64,000 nucleotides of DNA from JAVJRN01 sp040218415 (lineage in GTDB: Bacteria > Bacteroidota > Bacteroidia > Cytophagales > Cyclobacteriaceae): positions 17,636-81,635 of the forward strand of contig JAVJRN010000034.1 of NCBI GenBank assembly GCA_040218415.1. The letters are read 5' to 3'. Made by a program: the position numbers and the translations under genes. Below, one piece after another: positions 55,126 to 62,843 of this stretch. The number at the start of each line of letters is the position of its first letter. The stretch's first letter is position 1. Below the pieces are notes generated by a model. The model was not told where the DNA came from, did no database searches, and saw only the letters and a program-made list of their open reading frames with translations.

Positions 55126-55908
55126 CCTTTTCAGTCCTAAAGTATCGGTTTTAAGAAGTTCAGGCAAGTATTTAGTTGTAGTCACAAGCTTATAACCTTT
55201 ATTGGCCGAGTCAGTTGATCGCACGTTGACATTGATACCAATACGAGCAAAAGCTAACTCAACCTTAGCCATTGAGTTAATTATGCCGTTATCAAAAAGT
55301 GAGTCAGGAATTTTAACATAGAACTCTTCTCTGATATTGTCTTCAAAAAACAAAGGGAAAAAACCGGAGAGCCCTTCGTTGTTGTATGTGTTGATATCAT
55401 TTTGGAGTTGAAGGTATTGAAGTTCGGGAATGTGAGAATTCCGCTCAAGGCTTTTTAGCCCTTCTTGTTTGCCTTCAACTATTGTAAAAAGCTGCGGTCC
55501 ACCAATATGAAACTGCCAAGTGCTATCCATATTTTGTAACGTTTGTTCATAATAGTATTTAGCGGAATCAAGCATTCCTTCTCGCTCATAACTCCACCCA
55601 AGAAGAACTGGAATAAATGGTTCAGAATCGGGCCATGAGTTAATTATTTTAAAATATTTCAGTGATTCCGATGTTCGGTTTTCATTAAAAGTTGAATAGG
55701 CTTTTGTTATGATTGCCGTATGATTATCAGGATCAAGCTTCAGTAGACTATCGGCAAAATGTTCTCCTTTGTTCGGGTTACCTTCGTTTAAAGAATCCAA
55801 TTTTCGTTCAAGATCTGCGATTATCTCATCTGTCGATTTACGACTTGATTGTTCGCACGAAAACATACATATGAAAATAATCGGGAGATAAAAGATTCTA
55901 TAACTCAT
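55120..55908 (-). CDS. TPR-containing lipoprotein (cassette gene)
   Basis: It has 262 residues and a lipoprotein signal (ICMFSC, Cys18). TPR-like units lie between about residues 45 and 140 (LLKLDPDNHTAIITKAYSTF; PVLLGWSYEREGMLDSAKY). The C-terminal part has no known domain. Probably periplasmic or at the outer membrane. The stop TAA overlaps the core CTCTAAC of site C. Confidence 0.7.
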   Translation of the reverse strand: MSYRIFYLPIIFICMFSCEQSSRKSTDEIIADLERKLDSLNEGNPNKGEHFADSLLKLDPDNHTAIITKAYSTFNENRTSESLKYFKIINSWPDSEPFIPVLLGWSYEREGMLDSAKYYYEQTLQNMDSTWQFHIGGPQLFTIVEGKQEGLKSLERNSHIPELQYLQLQNDINTYNNEGLSGFFPLFFEDNIREEFYVKIPDSLFDNGIINSMAKVELAFARIGINVNVRSTDSANKGYKLVTTTKYLPELLKTDTLGLKRL

Positions 55909-55922
55909 GAGTAAAAATTGGC

Positions 55923-56112
55923 TCTAACGACCCGATATGCTGTGGGGCGTTTGTTATGTAGTTTGTTTCTGTACGAATATAGTCGAATCTGTGATTCGAC
56001 TCATACATTTTGGATTTACAATGAGGCGCATCGCAGAATCGACGGGGTTTCCATTAGCTCTGACGCTTCCGCTACCCCTGAGCCGCCCTGCAGACATCAT
56101 CGATTGTTAGCC
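55923..56112 (-). repeat. attC-like site D (190 bp)
   Basis: Bounded by CTCTAAC (55923-55929) and GTTAGCC (56106-56112). Inner arms: GATATGCTGTGGGGCG left, CGCCCTGCAGACATCATCG right, with one extra base in the right arm. Confidence 0.78.
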
Positions 56113-57005
56113 ACTTTTTTTATTTCGGTGGGAGCATTGAGTTTTGGAATTATGCTCTTCTTTATTTCAGTAATCTTAGAACTGAATTTTTCAAGAACTA
56201 CTGTTTGATCTATTAATAAGTTAGTGAGGTTAATGATGCTACCGTCCTTGAAAAGGATTTGGGTATAAGTAAGTTCGGCCCACGGTAATTTATAGGCTGG
56301 GTTCTCGTACTGTGTAACTAATTTGATATCAGACTTAAGTAAGGATAATCTACTGCCTCTAATGTAAACTTCTATTTCGGGACATCCTTTGGAGATTTTG
56401 ATGTTGATGTTTTGACCATCTTTTTTGTATTGAAAGTAGAGCAGTACGCTAGGGAGGCTTAAAAAAGTTCCAATAGCGAAGAATAGGATTGGAATAAAAT
56501 ACAACCCAATTGGTAAGCTTAGGGCTTTATATCCAATAACTGAAAAAGCTCCTCCGAAGGCCAGTGTTCCAACAACGAGCCAAAAGAGTTGCCATCCATT
56601 CTTCCTGTTAGCTAATGAGTAATTGTGGCTTTTTTCTATAAAGTCTCCACGGATGAATTTTTGACCTGTCGTTTTATGGTTTAATAGATCTTCTAATTGT
56701 GAGTAATGAGAATTAGCAAATAACTCAAGTCCCTTATAGATAGTTTCGATTCTGTTTTTTGCATGATAGTAATGTTGAACAGCAGAAGGTAGGAAGTAAC
56801 AGTCAAAAATGTATTTGCTGTGATGTTTGAGAATTAAAATATCTCCCACTTCGTTTTTTACAACAATAGTTTGGAGACGCTCATACTTTTCATTCGACCA
56901 ATCAGAGTTGATTAAATCTAAGATTTCTTTTTCTGACCCTGTTGAGTATTCTGTGAATTCGCCATCTTCGTCTTTGTAGGTTTGAATTTTATATTGAATG
57001 GTCAT
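56097..57005 (-). CDS. Membrane protein, unknown (cassette gene)
   Basis: It has 302 residues: a long cytoplasmic N-terminal part (EYSTGSEKEILDLINSD), two adjacent membrane helices near residues 138-190, and a C-terminal soluble domain with YIRGSRLSLLKSDIKLV. The topology resembles small PH-like membrane proteins, but I do not assign a family. The stop TGA is inside site D. Confidence 0.6.
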   Translation of the reverse strand: MTIQYKIQTYKDEDGEFTEYSTGSEKEILDLINSDWSNEKYERLQTIVVKNEVGDILILKHHSKYIFDCYFLPSAVQHYYHAKNRIETIYKGLELFANSHYSQLEDLLNHKTTGQKFIRGDFIEKSHNYSLANRKNGWQLFWLVVGTLAFGGAFSVIGYKALSLPIGLYFIPILFFAIGTFLSLPSVLLYFQYKKDGQNINIKISKGCPEIEVYIRGSRLSLLKSDIKLVTQYENPAYKLPWAELTYTQILFKDGSIINLTNLLIDQTVVLEKFSSKITEIKKSIIPKLNAPTEIKKVANNR

Positions 57006-57019
57006 TGTGAATTAGTAGT

Positions 57020-57255
57020 GTCTAACGCTCAGATATGGCGCTGTGGCCTCCGAGCTTTTTTAATTCCGATAAAAGTAGCTTATCTGCCAGTGCATTCAAA
57101 GTATTAAGTACGCACTGCGATATGAAAGACAAAAACTCCCACGAACAGAAGGTAGTAGAAAGCACTTCAATATCTTGGCGGCAGATAGGCGAGATATTTT
57201 GCAGGCACTTGGCAGATGGCTAAGTAAGGCCATGCGCCATCATCGTTTGTTAGCA
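57020..57255 (-). repeat. attC-like site E (236 bp)
   Basis: Bounded by GTCTAAC (57020-57026) and GTTAGCA (57249-57255). Inner arms: GATATGGCGCTGTGGCC left, GGCCATGCGCCATCATCG right, with one extra base in the right arm. Confidence 0.8.
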
Positions 57256-57261
57256 TTTTGT

Positions 57262-57666
57262 TTAGGTTTTCTTTTCGTAAAGAACTACAGATCCTGCCAA
57301 GTAATCATGAATTGCTTTACGTTCTTCGTTCCCTGAAATTGTTAATAGAGATATCCAACCGAGAAAAGCTTTAGTGATGAATCTGATCAGAGTTAGAGGA
57401 AATATTACATTTCGTTCGTGATTCGACCCTCTTCTGACACAAATTCCGTTCATCTTATGTCCTATCGTTCCACCAAATAGACTTGTGAAAATTGGATCGT
57501 AAAAAACAAAGATGAATAGAAATGCTGCTATTCTAAGGTTGTCATTCACGTTCTCAAATTTGTTGAAAATGAAAGTCACACCAATCATAAATACCAGCAG
57601 AACTACGGAATCCGCTATTACTGCTTTCACTCTCATTAGTACTCCAGGGTAATTCTCTTCGTTCAT
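57262..57666 (-). CDS. RDD-family membrane protein (cassette gene)
   Basis: It has 134 residues with three or four hydrophobic helices. RVKAVIADSVVLLVF is the opening RxxAxxxD pattern of RDD proteins, and GGTIGHKMNGICV plus ERKAIHDYLAGSVVL match the later family motifs. Function is unknown; some RDD proteins carry ions. The stop is 6 bp from the TGCTAAC core of site E. Confidence 0.8.
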   Translation of the reverse strand: MNEENYPGVLMRVKAVIADSVVLLVFMIGVTFIFNKFENVNDNLRIAAFLFIFVFYDPIFTSLFGGTIGHKMNGICVRRGSNHERNVIFPLTLIRFITKAFLGWISLLTISGNEERKAIHDYLAGSVVLYEKKT

Positions 57667-57697
57667 ATTTGGTTTGTCGGGTGTTACGAAAAATAAA

Positions 57698-57930
57698 TGC
57701 TAACGACAAGCTATCCGTTGTATGCCCACAGCTTGTAAAGAGCACAATCTAGTGAAATCTGCCGAAGCTCACAACGGTTCAAAGTAGCACTGCGCTTAGA
57801 AAGATAAAAAATCCTGCGAGCTGCACTTAGTAGAAAGCATTGCCTTTTCCCAGCGGGAGATTCACGGTGATGTTCACACTAAAACCAGCCAGAAAGCACT
57901 TTGGCATATAACCGATAGCGCCTGTTACAT
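57698..57930 (-). repeat. attC-like site F (233 bp)
   Basis: Bounded by TGCTAAC (57698-57704) and GTTACAT (57924-57930). Inner arms GCTATCCGTTGTATGCC left and GGCATATAACCGATAGC right pair at 15 of 17 positions. Close to site B over the first 85 bp. Confidence 0.82.
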
Positions 57931-57936
57931 GCTGCT

Positions 57937-58653
57937 TTACTTGCGATTTGCTTCTTCGGTTTGAATTAGTTTGATGTTCTCTTTTTCCAGTTCGGTTAAG
58001 AAGTTGTCCACGTTCGTATGTTGCGGTTCGTACCAGCTTCGTTTCCTAAAATGCTCTTCCATCTCTCCGCCTTCTTTAAAAATATATCCGTATCTGGCAA
58101 ATAGCTCGTTCCTCATCAATTTGAGCTCTTGACTTGACAAAGTTTTCAGATTGGCAGGGTTTAGTTCTGTAATTGATGCTTCTATGAAGTTGCCAGAGAA
58201 ATAGTCAGAAAGCTCCGCTTCTTCTTTTGTTCCTAATTCATAGATTCCTTTAGATTCATCCATCCAATTCCAAGGGTCATGAATTTTAAGACATTTCATT
58301 TGTTGACCGTATCCCGTGTAAATACTGAATTGGGCCTTATGAAAACCCATTAAGAATTTACCGTTGGGATAAATTAGGAAGTCGGTAAAGTTTTCAAAAT
58401 TCCAGAGCCATTTAGTAAAATCTGAGTTCCACCGTCCACCTCTTATTTGAGCAATTGTATGATTCTCAGTTGCAAATATTAGAAGAGTTGTTTCGGTTTC
58501 TGAGTCGCCAAAATGATACGCTCCGTAATAATCGCTCAGTTCGTTAGTCGTCCATGATTTGACATCTTCATCTTCGATTTTTTGGAATCCGATGTATTGC
58601 CCAAAAAGAGTTAGTTGGGTAGTTAGAAGAATAAGAATGAAAATTGGTCTCAT
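57937..58653 (-). CDS. Secreted YARHG-domain protein (cassette gene)
   Basis: The ATG at 58653 (MRPIFILILL) starts a signal peptide; an earlier one at 58677 lies in the attC-like site. It has 238 residues. The C-terminal part carries a YARHG domain: LKLMRNELFARYGYIF, then HFRKRSWYEP. YARHG domains are extracellular and probably bind cell-wall or peptide ligands. The middle (ESKGIYELGTKEEAELSDYF) is unassigned. Confidence 0.75.
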   Translation of the reverse strand: MRPIFILILLTTQLTLFGQYIGFQKIEDEDVKSWTTNELSDYYGAYHFGDSETETTLLIFATENHTIAQIRGGRWNSDFTKWLWNFENFTDFLIYPNGKFLMGFHKAQFSIYTGYGQQMKCLKIHDPWNWMDESKGIYELGTKEEAELSDYFSGNFIEASITELNPANLKTLSSQELKLMRNELFARYGYIFKEGGEMEEHFRKRSWYEPQHTNVDNFLTELEKENIKLIQTEEANRK

Positions 58654-58667
58654 AGCACCTGTGGCAT

Positions 58668-58898
58668 GTAACGCCAAGCTATCCGGCGTATGTCCCGAAC
58701 TTGGCAGAAAGCACTAATGTAGCTAATCTGCCCAATACCCGCAACGGCAACTACGAAGCACTGCGTTCTGAAAGATAAAACCCAGAAGCACAGAAGATTC
58801 TAAAATTGATGAAATATCAGAATGGGCAGATTAGTGGTCGAGTTCAGATACACTTTCAGAAAGCACTATGACATATGCCGGATCAGCGACTGTTAGAT
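58668..58898 (-). repeat. attC-like site G (231 bp)
   Basis: Bounded by ATGTAAC (58668-58674) and GTTAGAT (58892-58898). Inner arms GCTATCCGGCGTATGTC left and GACATATGCCGGATCAGC right pair almost perfectly with one extra G in the right arm. Confidence 0.82.
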
Positions 58899-59627
58899 GC
58901 AGTGTTTTTCTACCAGTTCAGCATCATAATCAAAATTGAACGTGTAGTCGTAAGGTCGATATTTTTCCTTGTTCGCTCTTCGTCCAGGAGTCCACAATGG
59001 CATGTTCTGAAAGAGTTTCAAAGTTACGGAATCGAGGCTATGTCCTGTTGGTTCGACTAGTTTAACATGGGCTTTACCAATGCTATCAAGTTGTAAGTAG
59101 ACAGTTACACTACCGGGTTCGGTTCCTTCTAAATCCATGTTACAATAGAAGTATGGTTCTAATGTTTCAAGCGGATCACCTCCGTTAAACTTTGGGGGCT
59201 CTTGAGTTAGACCAAGTTGGTACAGTGAATCGTACTTATTTGTCATGTATTCACGTGCGCTGAAGCCTTTCTGTTTGTTGAAATAAAAGAATGTTGCTTC
59301 ATTATAACAGTATCTATAGACGAATTCCTTCTCGTATTCCCCGAGAACCTTAAAATCAAGTTCGTACATCAGAATATGAGTTGGAGTATCAGAAGTGTCC
59401 ATTGAGTTGGGAATATAATAGAGACGATAAACGTCGTTTTCAGCTCTCGATTTTGCGAGTTCAATTGCAGCGATACACAAACTGTCTTGATAATCTTCTG
59501 AATTTGGAAATTCCTGAAGATACTTCGCTTCAACTGTTTGAACCCTTAGTTCCTTGGGTGTTCGTTCGCAAGAAAAAAGTACGATTGCGGCTAATATAAT
59601 GATAAGGTTCTTCAAGGTACGACTCAT
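58893..59627 (-). CDS. Lipoprotein with TonB-C-like domain (cassette gene)
   Basis: The ATG at 59627 (MSRTLKNLIIILAAIVLFSC) gives a lipoprotein signal; the upstream ATG at 59702 is rejected. It has 244 residues. The last 65 residues resemble a TonB C-terminal fold: GSVTVYLQLDSIGKAHV, LDSVTLKLFQ and MPLWTPGRRANKEKYRP. There is no TonB Pro-rich stalk. The stop TAA overlaps the core ATCTAAC of site G. It is the first cassette in transcription order. Confidence 0.7.
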   Translation of the reverse strand: MSRTLKNLIIILAAIVLFSCERTPKELRVQTVEAKYLQEFPNSEDYQDSLCIAAIELAKSRAENDVYRLYYIPNSMDTSDTPTHILMYELDFKVLGEYEKEFVYRYCYNEATFFYFNKQKGFSAREYMTNKYDSLYQLGLTQEPPKFNGGDPLETLEPYFYCNMDLEGTEPGSVTVYLQLDSIGKAHVKLVEPTGHSLDSVTLKLFQNMPLWTPGRRANKEKYRPYDYTFNFDYDAELVEKHCI

Positions 59628-59630
59628 TGC

Positions 59631-59667
59631 ATCTAACAACCGGATAACAACACCACTGGTTGTTATC
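59631..59667 (-). repeat. Array-boundary core site and hairpin
   Basis: ATCTAAC (59631-59637) is the same core as in site G and marks the 5' boundary of the first cassette. It is followed by a strong hairpin, GGATAACAAC / GTTGTTATCC. This could be an attI-like site, a short attC or the scar of the last insertion. Confidence 0.4.
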
Positions 59668-59831
59668 CTCCTTGTACTTTTTAAAATCTTTTTAATTCCC
59701 AAAACTTATCGGGCTACAGATGGAGCTAAACAGTCACTATCCGCTCAAGCCTTTCAGTTTCGGGTCACAAATTAACATTTCCTAGCAATAATCACAATGC
59801 ACTTAATGGTAATCGTGTTATAAAATCAAAA

Positions 59832-59873
59832 AAGCACAGACCATCCTCCCATTACGGAAGATCATCTGTGCTT
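59832..59873 (-). terminator. Terminator of the gene at 59899
   Basis: On the minus strand, stem AAGCACAGA / TCTGTGCTT extended inside by GATCTTCC / GGGAGGAT, then a T-run. It separates the gene at 59899 from the cassette array. Confidence 0.8.
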
Positions 59874-59898
59874 GGTGGCATGGAGTGAGGGAGGTTAG

Positions 59899-60585
59899 TT
59901 ATTCTGCTTCGCCTTCCTCCTCATCTGTGTTGGACTGGTTATTGGCAGGGAGGCGGTAGATGTCTCGCTTGGCCGGATTGTCGGAGTAGATGATCTCTGC
60001 AGCATTGTTCAGGCTTTGGTCGGTGGTGTAGAGGGCATTGAGCCGGAGCACCCGAGCCTGTGTAGCTGACTGTCGGCCGCCTTTGCTGTTTTCCTGTACC
60101 ACATCGGCTTTAGTCAGTGCATCGGAAATGGTTTTCACACTGTCGAGCAGCGCCACGGGTACCTTGGCTTCCTCCAGTTCTGTTCTAAACTCCGCGACGG
60201 TACTCACCAGCATATTGAGGTAGGTCACCAGCTCGGCCTGTCGGTTTCTTACTTTCCAGTATTTGGCCAGGCCAAAGCGCCTGAGTGCTGCGGGATCTTG
60301 CGCAAAAGTCTTTCTCAGCCAATAGCGCATGGCTTTCATCATGTCATCGGCACGCTTGGTCTCATCAAGCAGTTTTTGTGTTTTCTCACCTACTTTACCT
60401 CGCGCCACATCGTCCCCACCTTCTATCAGGGCGGCTTGGTAGTCATCATTGAGTGCGGCCACCAATGCGGCATTGAGGTCTTCATCAAAAGCTGTGAAGT
60501 CTGGTAGGTCGGTCGCTAGCGCTTCTAGCACCACACCAGTGTGCTGCAGTAGGCGAGCATCGGAAATGTTATACTTTCTATCCAT
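59899..60585 (-). CDS. Helical hypothetical protein of high GC
   Basis: Not recognised. It has 228 residues without signal or membrane segment; almost all predicted helix (FDEDLNAALVAALNDDYQ; RYWLRKTFAQDPAALRRFG), ending in an acidic tail. Its GC is visibly higher than that of its neighbours and its codon use differs, which suggests transfer. It has its own terminator and is not a cassette by its flanks. Confidence 0.6.
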   Translation of the reverse strand: MDRKYNISDARLLQHTGVVLEALATDLPDFTAFDEDLNAALVAALNDDYQAALIEGGDDVARGKVGEKTQKLLDETKRADDMMKAMRYWLRKTFAQDPAALRRFGLAKYWKVRNRQAELVTYLNMLVSTVAEFRTELEEAKVPVALLDSVKTISDALTKADVVQENSKGGRQSATQARVLRLNALYTTDQSLNNAAEIIYSDNPAKRDIYRLPANNQSNTDEEEGEAE

Positions 60586-60920
60586 TGTTATAGGGTTTAA
60601 TTAAACATACTGTATCAATTACTATTGAATTTAATGGTATTGACAGCACAAATCCAAGCCCACCGTTAGTCTTGTTGGTGATTTTATCAGAAATAGAACC
60701 AATAACCGTAAAATAGGTATCAAAAACACCTCATTGAATGCAGTGAAAAACCATAACATGTCTTAAAATACCGGTTGCGCAGTTTTCGTTGGCGAGGCGC
60801 TTAGCAGAGCACAACCGCTGATGAATTTATCTGGCAAGGCGCAACCTCACCATTAACCGCCGATACTTACCACTTCTATCCAGCAGATAAAATGAACGAG
60901 TGAATGGGCAAGTTGCCCTA

Positions 60921-61184
60921 GTCAAATAAAAAGGAGTCGTAGTGAATGGTTAGGGAGTGGTAGTCAAAGAAAAAGGAGTCGTAGTGAATAGTTAGGGAGT
61001 GGTAGTGAAAGAAAAAGGAGTCATAGTGAATGATTAGGGAGTACTAGTCAAAGAAAAAGGAGTCGTAGTGAATGATTAGGGCGTACTAGTCAAAGAAAAA
61101 GGAGTCGTAGTGAATGATTAGGGAGTGGTAGTGAAAGAAAAAGGAGTCGTAGTGAATGATTAGGGAGTGGTAGTGAAAGAAAAG
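60921..61184. repeat. Tandem repeat, six units of 42 bp
   Basis: GGAGTCGT-type unit starts at 60933, 60975, 61017, 61059, 61101 and 61143 are exactly 42 bp apart. Each unit is two related 21-bp halves, opening GGAGTCGTAGTGAA and GGAGTGGTAGTCAA. Few substitutions separate units. On the plus strand every unit has an in-frame TAG, and on the minus strand some have stops, so it is not coding now. Confidence 0.9.
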
Positions 61185-61642
61185 CGAGATTTTTGTGAGC
61201 CACTAGGTGGCTTTTGTGACCATTTAGGAATTTACGGTAAGCGGCTGCCTAACATCAGGGAATAGCGGGCTGTCATAAGCCTCTTACTGGATTAATTGCC
61301 TGCGCTCCTGAAGTCATTTATGGCTTAGGAATTTTTATTGGAGCGATAATACCAGATTTAGAATAAGCAACCCATCCGAAATTAGCTTCGAAAGGGCTTG
61401 GTTTGCCTAATCATTTTAGTGGCTTTTCGCAGGTCGTTATCATTAGTTTTTCTCGGCAGTGTCTAAGACCTATTTTTCTATTTTGTTTTGTGTGCTACAT
61501 ACCAAGGAGATAGGTAGGAGTTCCCCGTTTTGATATACAGCTACGTTTTCTATGATGCAGGCATGAGAAATACGGCCATTATATATGAGAACTAGCGAAT
61601 TAAAACAACTGCCTTTCAGGACACAAGATAATTGCAAAAACA

Positions 61643-61672
61643 CAAAAACGGCTTGAGTATTTTCTCAAACCG
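61643..61672 (-). terminator. Terminator of the SRPBCC gene
   Basis: On the minus strand, stem CGGTTTGAG / CTCAAGCCG (one mismatch) with a 6-nt loop and a run of five T. About 110 bp past the stop at 61781. Confidence 0.7.
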
Positions 61673-61780
61673 CTATTGATTATACATTTTATCGGTGTGT
61701 GTTTTTGTCGTTAACAGAATCCGCCTTAATGTTTAGCATCTTGAAAAACATCTGACATCCTAATTAATCCTTGGCAATAA

Positions 61781-62194
61781 TTATTTCAACAAGTCTTCCA
61801 AACTGCTAATAGAAGCGTTATAAAAACCTTCAAATACGGGCTTTACATCGGACTCACTTGCTCCATTGAGCTCAAATTCTGAGGACCATGAAACCTCGGA
61901 TAACTGTTCACCTAAAGACTTCACTTGCATCAATCCTTTATAGTTTTTAATTGGGAAAGGGCTACTTAAGATGCTGTAACGTAGCTCCATGATGTTGTGA
62001 TTTAGCGACTCCAATTCCTCTCTGATTTCGGTATTGTCAGGCATAATGCAGTGACGTTTGGCGCCCACACCAATGCCTATCACGGTTGATTTAACTATGG
62101 GCGAATAGTCTTCTATTCCTGAAAATGCAGCGATCTTTTCCCATGCTTTCTCAGCTGACACATTAATTTTTTTGCTTACAGATACTTTAGTCAT
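61781..62194 (-). CDS. SRPBCC-family (START/Bet v1-like) protein
   Basis: It has 137 residues of the polyketide-cyclase/dehydrase type. VSVSKKINVSAEKAWEKIAAFSGI is the usual first strand-helix (positions 3-26), then IGIGVGAKRHC and a long C-terminal helix VKPVFEGFYNASISSLEDLL. Such proteins bind hydrophobic ligands or act as cyclases. It follows two TetR genes on the same strand, 73 bp from the nearer one, and may be their target. Confidence 0.8.
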   Translation of the reverse strand: MTKVSVSKKINVSAEKAWEKIAAFSGIEDYSPIVKSTVIGIGVGAKRHCIMPDNTEIREELESLNHNIMELRYSILSSPFPIKNYKGLMQVKSLGEQLSEVSWSSEFELNGASESDVKPVFEGFYNASISSLEDLLK

Positions 62195-62267
62195 AATTCT
62201 TTGATTTAATGATTATGACACGAATCTAAATGGCCTTGTAGGTAGGAAAAAAAATACCGTTCAGTTA

Positions 62268-62843
62268 TTAGATTAGCAGGGACAATTGTTCATCTACGTG
62301 TGCATAGAGTTCTTGTTTGCTTTTGATTTTATGCAGTGTACTTAGTCCAAATGCCATGCTCTGTAAAAACTGTACATATTCCGGAATTCTGCCTAGGCTT
62401 TCTATTTCACCAAGGCGATGCATGCGCTCTAACACCTCTTTAAAACTCCGATCCAGAAGACTGAAGTAATAATCATAAATACCGTTAACCTCACTCATTT
62501 GCGTTTTGAGTTCAACTACAGTATTGATCATAAAACAACTGCTTGGCAAAGTGCCGTCCTTCAAAACATCTACCAACGGGTAAAAAATACGTTTCAGTGC
62601 GTCACGACCATCCGATGCATTGCGCAAACTTTCCATGGTAGGGTCTCCTTCAGAACTTACATAGTGTTGCAAAGCGTCTACAAAGAGATGGTTTTTTCCG
62701 AATTTATTGTAAATGGTGGATACACTTACTTCTAATTTACTGGCTAATTCTTCCGGACTAACCGAGTTGTAGCCTTTAGACCAAAACAGTAACATAGATT
62801 TGGTTTTAAACTCCGGATCTTGACTATTAATGACTTTAGGCAT
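62268..62843 (-). CDS. TetR/AcrR-family transcriptional regulator
   Basis: It has 191 residues. The N-terminal helix-turn-helix reads MLLFWSKGYNSVSPEELASK and VSVSTIYNKFGKNHLFVDAL. The ligand-binding C-terminal domain has PSSCFMINTVVEL, common in Bacteroidota TetR proteins. Its start overlaps the next TetR gene by 8 bp. It probably controls the SRPBCC gene or itself. Confidence 0.85.
   Translation of the reverse strand: MPKVINSQDPEFKTKSMLLFWSKGYNSVSPEELASKLEVSVSTIYNKFGKNHLFVDALQHYVSSEGDPTMESLRNASDGRDALKRIFYPLVDVLKDGTLPSSCFMINTVVELKTQMSEVNGIYDYYFSLLDRSFKEVLERMHRLGEIESLGRIPEYVQFLQSMAFGLSTLHKIKSKQELYAHVDEQLSLLI

Larger units (their letters stand above)
52090..59637 (-). mobile_element. Integron-type gene-cassette array without integrase in the window
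   Basis: Nine genes on one strand in eight cassettes. They are unrelated to each other and are separated by seven long imperfect palindromes. Each palindrome starts and ends with TAAC / GTTA core sites (RYYYAAC and GTTRRRY of attC). The stop codon of the gene before each palindrome lies inside or within a few bases of its first arm. In gene orientation all first arms are TAAC plus 4 nt, and all second arms (reverse complement) are TAAC plus 5 nt. Five of seven have one extra unpaired base (G in four, A in one) in the first arm, as in the extrahelical bases of attC. No integrase, no attI and no Pc promoter are seen. Confidence 0.8.
60586..61780. other. 1.2-kb gap with tandem repeat and decayed sequence
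   Basis: It holds the 42-bp tandem repeat (listed separately), an inverted repeat GGTTGCGC / GCGCAACC about 65 bp apart near 60,775-60,845, a GCCTAAC core-like site near 61,246, and the terminator at 61,643. Around 61,310-61,440 the minus strand briefly reads SPFEANFGWVAYSKSG and may be decayed coding DNA. No intact gene. Confidence 0.45.

Noticed and set aside
55918..57223. Plus-strand ORFs inside attC-like sites D and E (55918-56208 and 57035-57223)
   Set aside because: They lie on palindromic DNA, carry no domain and run against all genes of the array.
53671..59702. Upstream ATG starts that extend several cassette genes into the attC-like sites (at 54210, 58677, 59702)
   Set aside because: The shorter starts give clean signal peptides, and the extensions translate palindromic DNA with no conserved look.
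60921..61184. CRISPR array
   Set aside because: Units are contiguous without unique spacers and no cas genes are near.
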